64,000 nucleotides of DNA, from contig JALMGJ010000004.1 of assembly GCA_023362775.1 (NCBI GenBank), positions 81,272,798 to 81,336,797 on the forward strand. The letters are read 5' to 3'. Positions 58,690 to 64,000 of this stretch are shown here, piece by piece; the first letter of the stretch is position 1; every line of letters starts with the position of its first letter. A model generated the notes under the pieces. The model searched no databases. It had not been told where the DNA came from and saw only the letters and a program-made list of their open reading frames with translations. A program made the position numbers and the translations under genes. The DNA is from Charina bottae (Eukaryota; Chordata; Lepidosauria; Squamata; Charinaidae).

Positions 58690-61040
58690 GAATTTTGGAA
58701 CATGGAATATACGGACACTGCAAGACAATATGGATAGTGAATGACCTGAACGTAGGACTGCCATTATTGCAAGGTAGCTGAGACGTTTTAATATTGATAT
58801 AGCAGCACTCCAAGAAACTCGAAGAGCAGGAGAAGGACAGTTGAAGGAAGAAAAAGGAGGTTATACCTTCTTTTGGAAAGGACTGCCTGAACAAGAACGA
58901 CGAATACATGGGGTAGGCTTTGCTATCAAAAATGACCTTGTGAAGCTCTTGTCAGAAGTTCCCACTGGGATTAACAAACGACTCTCAACTCCGCGAATAA
59001 AACTCGCCAAAAACCAACAGGCAACTATCCTAAGTGCTTACGCACCAACACTAGATGCAGATGAGGATATCAAGGAAAAATTTTATACCCAGCTGGACAC
59101 CATCTTATCAGAGATACCAAAGGAGGATAAAATTATCCTCCTGGGCGATTTCAATGCAAGAGTTGGGCGTGATTTTGATTTGTGGCCAGGGATCATTGGG
59201 AAAGAAGGAGTTGACAACAGCAACACGAATGGAATCTTACTTCTGACTAAATGTGCAGAGCATAACCTTGTCATTACTAACACACTCTTTCGCCAGAAAA
59301 ATAAATTTAAAACATCATGGAAGCACCCACGGTCGAAGCACTGGCATCTTTTAGATTATGTAATTGTCCGTGCTAGAGATCGCCGTGATGTACTTCTCAC
59401 CAGAGCCATGACGAGCGCCGATGACTGCTGGACAGACCATCGATTAATTCGATCCACAATGGCCATAAAGATTGTCCCTCATCGTAGGCTCCAAGGAAGA
59501 AAACCAAGGCGTAAAATGAATACACTGGCCCTTCAAGATCCTATTAAACGAGCTTGCTTTCAATCAACTCTCAAGGAACATCTGCCTATGGAACTTCCTG
59601 AAAATGTTGAGGAACACTGGACTAAATTGAAGACTTCTATTATTTCAGCATGTGAACAAACTATCGGATACCAGACTAAGAGACATCAGGACTGGTTTGA
59701 TGAGAACGATAGTGAGATTGAACATATTATTGACAAGAAAAGGAAAGCCTTCCAGATATGGCAAAAAGATATTAACTGTGCCGTTAAGAAAAAAATCTAT
59801 GCCAGTGCAAAGGCAGAAGTCCAAAGAAGAACTAGAGAACTTAAGAACATATGGTGGATAAAAAAAGCCCAAGAAACCCAACATTTTGCAGATGCTCATG
59901 ATGCACGGGGCTTTTTTAATGCCATAAAGGCCATCTATGGACCAACAAACCATGGTACAAATCCCTTACGCTCAGTAGATGGTGCTAAACTTCTAAAGGA
60001 CAAAGAGTCTATTGCACTGCGCTGGAAAGAGCATTACTACAATCTCCTTAATCGTCACTCTACTGTGGCTGATGAAGTCTTCTTGCAAATCCCGCAAAAA
60101 CAAATAAGAGATGAGCTTGCAGTACCCCCTAGTTTGGAGGAAGTCAGCAAAGCCACTAAACAAATGAAAAATAACAAAGCTAGTGGACATGATGGGATTC
60201 CTGCTGAAGTCTTTAAAGAAGGCAGGCATGAACTTATACAACAACTTCATAAGCTCATCGAAAAAATCTGGACAAGGGAGGAGATTCCAGCAGACTTTAG
60301 GGATGCCATAATTATCACTCTCTTTAAAAAGGGTGATAGAACAGACTGTGGAAACTATCGAGGCATCTCCCTTCTAGCCACAGCAGGCAAAATCCTGGCA
60401 AAGATCATCGCAAACCGTCTCCTATCTGTATCAGAAGACATCCTCCCTGAAACGCAAAATGGCTTCCGCCCTTCCAGGGGAACAGTGGATATGATCTTCA
60501 CTGCACGACAGCTTCAAGAAAAATGCAAGGAGCAAAACCGCCCTCTGTACATGGCGTTTATTGATCTGACTAAAGCTTTTGATACTGTAAATCGTACTGC
60601 TCTCTGGACCATCCTTCTGAAAATCGGATGCCCTGATAAATTTGTGAACATCTTGCGGTTAATGGCTGTTGTGGGTCTTCCGGGCTGTTATCTTGCGGTT
60701 ACTCCATGACGACATGATGGCAACGATCCTGAATAACAATGGCTCTCAAAGCGATCCATTTAAAGTGGAATCCGGCGTTAAACAGGGATGTGTTATTGCT
60801 CCAACCTTATTCGCTATCTTCATCGCTATGATTATGCACCTTGTTGAAGAGAAACTTCCTACTGGTGTAGAAATTATATATCGAACAGATGGAAAGCTTT
60901 TTAATCTTAGTAGGCTGAAAGCAAAAAATAAGGTAATTGCAACTTCTGTTATAGAACTTCAATATGCTGATGATAACGTAGTCTGTGCACACTCCGAGGA
61001 AGATCTTCAAACTATCCTAAACGATAGTGGCTACGAGTGA
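58690..61040 (+). pseudogene. APE endonuclease-reverse transcriptase ORF, broken
   Basis: Starts MNFGTWNIRTLQ at 58690, with in-frame stops at about 58741 and 58778, then a 622-residue frame (58841-60709). Endonuclease motifs: AALQETRRAGEGQ, LSAYAPTLDADED, ILLGDFNARVGRD, HWHLLDYVIVRARD and CWTDHRLI. The catalytic Glu, Asp/Asn and His pairs are all visible. RT motifs: KASGHDGIPAEVFK, GNYRGISLLATAGKI, NGFRPSRGTVDM and motif A MAFIDLTKAFDTVNR; then, after the 40-bp PLE/TSD interruption, motif B SGVKQGCVIAPTLFAIF and motif C LQYADDNVVCAHSEED (60669-61040). GC and codon use differ clearly from the AT-rich flanks. Confidence 0.88.
60662..60689 (-). mobile_element. 28-nt Penelope-like micro-insertion
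   Basis: 27 of the 28 bases match 15135-15161 of the PLE foldback without a mismatch. The insert is flanked by a perfect 12-bp TSD, ATCTTGCGGTTA (60650-60661 and 60690-60701). Insert plus duplication add 40 bp, which exactly accounts for the frame change between the two halves of the LINE RT. On the PLE sense strand it is the last 28 nt of the terminal repeat body, so it looks like an extremely 5'-truncated insertion. Templated repair is the alternative. Confidence 0.75.
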
Positions 61041-61068
61041 TCGCCAATGAATGAATGCATTCACACAT

Positions 61069-62768
61069 ATGAAGTAGCAGATAACATTCACACAATATTC
61101 TATAACATATGCTATTCCCTCCCCCAAAATAGATATTCTGAAAATTTTCAATTACAGTGTTTTTTAACTTAAGAATTTACATCAGGTACTGTATCTCTGT
61201 TGCCCAACCACTTTAACAAAAAAGTAAACCAAGAAATCCAGACTAGATTTTGATTGTAATTTGGACAGAATACCACTTGATACCAATGATTTCTAAAGTC
61301 TCCAATGAGTCTGATAGAGCAGAAGATAGTGTCAAACAGGGCTCATTGTTGGCCAAGGAAACTAAGTATGATTTCCTACCCATTTAACAACCCATTAACC
61401 TATTTAACCCATCTATGTAGGAATACTTATCTTAATTGTCTTATCTGCTTTTTACAATTTTCTTTTTGCAAATGAAAACAAAGGCCCCAAATAGATAAAT
61501 ATTCCTATTAATTTAGAAATGGATGAATTATGATGCCTGCTACCTAGCATGATTGAGCTTGTACCTGTATCCTCTGTGTACTGAGAATGCAGAAGAATAG
61601 ATTTGTTCACTGTGAGACAGACATTCTTGCACTGATAATACCTTTAGTATGACACAAACAAACACACAGGAGAAGCCTCCTTTTTAATTATACTAAGTTA
61701 CTTCTATCAAAAAGAACTTCAGAAAAAAGAGAGAGGGATCAACCAAATAGCTAAAGAAGATACTCATAACTGACAGACTTTATGTCAAAAGGAGCATTCA
61801 AGTCAAATATTAAAAACAAAAGAAACAAACCAAAAAACATGATGCTGTAACAAGCTTTGGAAGTGAGGCAGCTTTCTCCCAAGCTTTACACTGCCCTTTA
61901 TTTACTCAATAGCTTCCTTGCAGAAGATACAGAGAAGATACAAATGAGGTGGAGCTGCAATTTGAACTGCACAAGGAATTCCAAAGCTTTACACAGTAAT
62001 GATAACTATAAGCTGCCACCAGTTATCTTGAAACGCCTGCTATCCAGCCCTCACCCCACCCCACCAAGTCCATCCAGCTAGATTTTTCTTAGCCACTTTC
62101 CTTCTTAAAAAAAGAAGAGAGCAGGAAAAGAAGAAATATGTTTTGGATCTCTTGTCCAAAGTCATCAATATAGAATGTAAAATCTGATATAGAAGCAAAT
62201 GAGAAAAAAAAAGCCCTGTGGTTCAGTGAGAACTACAGTTTTCACTGGTTATGCCATATATTAAAAATATAGTATGAAAGAAGCTTTTTTTTTTAAAAAA
62301 ATACAAAGTTTAATTCAGGGCTCTTAACATAATGTCAATTTACAAATGCTTTAAGTGGCACCTTTCTGATACATCGAAAACTGAGGGAGAGGGGAGTGTT
62401 GTCAGCCACCACTGCTAGAATTGTAACAATTCCCTACTATTTTTCCACTAGTCACCAGCAATCCATTATTTCACATACAAGTTCATTTCTCTTTCATATT
62501 GTAGGATACTTTAAAGAAGCATTTTATTTAAGGATCTGTATCTGGACTTAGAATGTGAAAGAACATTAATGTACATGGGATAGATTGCATTGCTATAAAC
62601 TGGTGAGTTTGTGAATGGGTGAGAAAAATAATCCTTTCTAGATGTAGGAAATAAATTGGTCTTTCAAAATCAAGATAAACAAAAGGAGGTGGTATGCAAA
62701 AACAAGAGAAGAGCCTTTTAAAATTAACCCAAGAGTTTTTTAGGTTTAAAAACCAACAAGGACAGTCA

Positions 62769-62821
<53 letters not shown>

Positions 62822-63109
62822 GATTCCCCCTGAGTTGTAGAATTTAAGGATGTAATTATAAGCAGGGAAAGAAACAAATGCACACTTTGGAGTCTTATAT
62901 GTACATAATTCACAATAGAGTTATTATTTGATTTGATTTCTCTTCCCAACATATTCTTCAAACAAAAAAAAACAGGAATTGTGGGAACATCAAAATATGC
63001 TTCTCATTTTGGATCCAGTTTAAAAATAATCTAGCAGATTGCTATGTCTGCATACTGGTAGCTGTGGAGTATGCTAGTTCTGATGGATTCAGAATATTTT
63101 CCTTCTACT
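61069..63109. other. Gene-free AT-rich stretch
   Basis: No gene or clear element; contains the (AAT)n array at 62769-62817. Confidence 0.5.
62769..62817. repeat. (AAT)n microsatellite
   Basis: Sixteen perfect AAT units. Confidence 0.95.
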
Positions 63110-63117
63110 GCCTATAA

Positions 63118-63559
63118 CAGAGCTTTCCAAACTTTTCATGTTGGTGACACACTTTTTAGACATGCATCATTTTGCGACACACTCTTACAGCAGGGCACAA
63201 GGCAGGCACTAGGACCTTCGTGGAATCACAGCAGGTTTGGAGGCAGCACGGCACAAGGCAGGTACTAGGACCTGCGCGGAATCCTGACAGGACAGGTTTG
63301 GAGGCAGCAGGGCACAAGGCAGGCACTAGGACCTGTGTGGAATCCAGGCAGGGCAGTTTTGGAGGCAGCAAGGCACAAGGCAGGCACTAGGACCTTTGCG
63401 GAATCCTGGCAGGGCAGGTTTGGAGGCAGCAAGGCACAAGGCAGGCACTAGGACCTGCACGGAATCCTGGCAGGGCTTGGAGGCAGCAGCAGCTGCAACA
63501 CACCCAGACACTGCAGCCGACACACTAATGTGTCCTGACACACAGTTTGGAAAGCTCTG
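63118..63559. mobile_element. Non-autonomous hAT transposon (MITE) with internal minisatellite
   Basis: Perfect 16-bp terminal inverted repeats (CAGAGCTTTCCAAACT at 63118-63133; complement at 63544-63559) and a perfect 8-bp TSD GCCTATAA (63110-63117 and 63560-63567). The CAGAG start and 8-bp TSD are diagnostic for hAT. There is no transposase. Inside, GACACACTTTTTAGACATGC and TTGCGACACAC are typical of a vertebrate hAT end. The centre is a 61-bp tandem repeat. It would have been moved by a hAT transposase made elsewhere. Confidence 0.88.
63188..63490. repeat. 61-bp minisatellite inside the hAT element
   Basis: The word GGCACAAGG recurs at 63194, 63250, 63311, 63372 and 63433, giving a 56-bp first step and then exactly 61, 61 and 61 bp. 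Each unit also holds GGCACTAGGACCT (or a near match) and GGAATCC or GGAATCA. GC-rich against AT-rich flanks. It yields several spurious open frames on both strands. Confidence 0.93.
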
Positions 63560-63567
63560 GCCTATAA

Positions 63568-64000
63568 TCTGTTCATCTTTTTCTCTCACTCTCTATTTAT
63601 GAATTGTGCTTTGCTGAAGAGCCACAGAGTGTAGAAAAGACTCAGTTAAGATAGTGTAAGGAAGAATTCAGAATATTCAACAAGTTCAGATATCAGTCTA
63701 GCTTGCTCTTTATTCCTTCCTATTCCTTTTACCTGATGCTTTGAACTAAGCATCTGAACACTGTGTACTATTTCTGAAGCTAGAAGAAAACAACAAAAAA
63801 TTAATTTTTAAAGCTACAATAGTTTTCAGCAGCAGTTATTTTACTAGTGTACTATTCAAATACATGCACACAGCAGCAGCAGCAGAGTGTATTAGGGACT
63901 TTTAAATAATACAGCCAGGGCCTGAACATTTGGAGATGCCTGAATGCCAAATGAGAACTGGAATTCTTTGTTTTTTAGTTTGTTGTAACAAAACCCCAAA
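63568..64000. other. Gene-free stretch
   Basis: Apparently unique; a short (CAG)4 run lies near 63872-63884. Confidence 0.5.

Larger units (their letters stand above)
58002..61055 (+). mobile_element. RTE-like APE-type LINE with intact ends and internal 3' deletion
   Basis: Flanked by a perfect 13-bp TSD, TGCATTCACACAT (57989-58001 and 61056-61068). It has a GC-rich 5' UTR of about 680 bp with small hairpins (CACCTTGTTGTGGTG, GGAGTCATGTACTCC) and the words GGGTCACCCATGGCGG and GAACCAGACAAAGAACG, shared with a LINE family common in fish and reptiles. The coding region ends abruptly 18 residues after motif C, then a short 3' piece and an AATGAATGAA tail follow; the thumb and C-terminal domains are missing. 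Clade is uncertain (RTE-like; other APE LINE clades are not excluded). Confidence 0.85.

Noticed and set aside
63071..63602. Several overlapping frames with repeated HKAGTRTC-like or VLVPALCP-like units
   Set aside because: All derive from the 61-bp minisatellite in the hAT element, in both strands.

Overview
The window looks like non-coding DNA from a squamate reptile (lizard or snake). It is AT-rich, carries no intact host gene, and is packed with the transposon mix typical of squamates: L2-type LINEs (at least seven copies), L1, a BovB/RTE 3' end, an APE-type RTE-like LINE, a CR1 3' end, an R4/Dong-like remnant, Penelope-like elements (PLEs), tRNA-derived SINEs with a shared squamate-style head, a solo LTR, a hAT MITE and many microsatellites. 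The species cannot be fixed from sequence alone. The region is probably intergenic or inside a very large intron; one 84-nt open segment with good splice signals (39104-39187, minus) is the only candidate host exon.

Layout. 0.7-3.1 kb: L2 copy A (minus). 7.8-8.0 kb: SINE. 8.8-13.05 kb: L2 copy B (minus), split by a solo LTR (10248-11361), itself split by an inverted PLE pair (10590-10882). 15.1-15.4 kb: a second PLE foldback with 122-bp arms that read as identical. 18.56-19.74 kb: an internally deleted L1 with 13-bp target-site duplication (TSD). 20-22.1 kb: SINE, PLE and CR1 relics. 22.4-26.9 kb: L2 copy C, nearly full length with its 5' UTR. 28.9-31.5 kb: R4-like endonuclease remnant, L1 RT relic, L2 copy D and an unclassified RT scrap. 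34.4-37.8 kb: an old L2/CR1 end, BovB, a PLE endonuclease with its terminal repeat, and L2 copy E. 41.2-41.5 kb: a TAAAA array. 42.76-45.83 kb: 5'-truncated L1 with 15-bp TSD. 46.8-49.4 kb: PLE repeat, L2 copy F, RTE-type 3' end. 53-57.7 kb: SINEs and L2 copy G. 58.0-61.06 kb: RTE-like LINE with 5' UTR and 13-bp TSD, hit by a 28-nt PLE micro-insertion. 63.1-63.6 kb: hAT MITE carrying a 61-bp minisatellite.

How the parts relate. No gene network is present; the biology is that of retrotransposition and decay. The most notable theme is the PLE family. Several PLE terminal repeats carry a core that can be read as a minimal hammerhead ribozyme (CUGANGA, stem II, GAAA), always with one extra nucleotide before stem II and in two cases with a plausible short stem I. 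Two PLE copies are inverted pairs with 10-12 bp TSDs, and one is a 28-nt fragment flanked by a perfect 12-bp TSD that breaks a LINE reading frame. The L2 copies probably supply the tail of one SINE subtype, and RTE/BovB-type LINEs that of the other.
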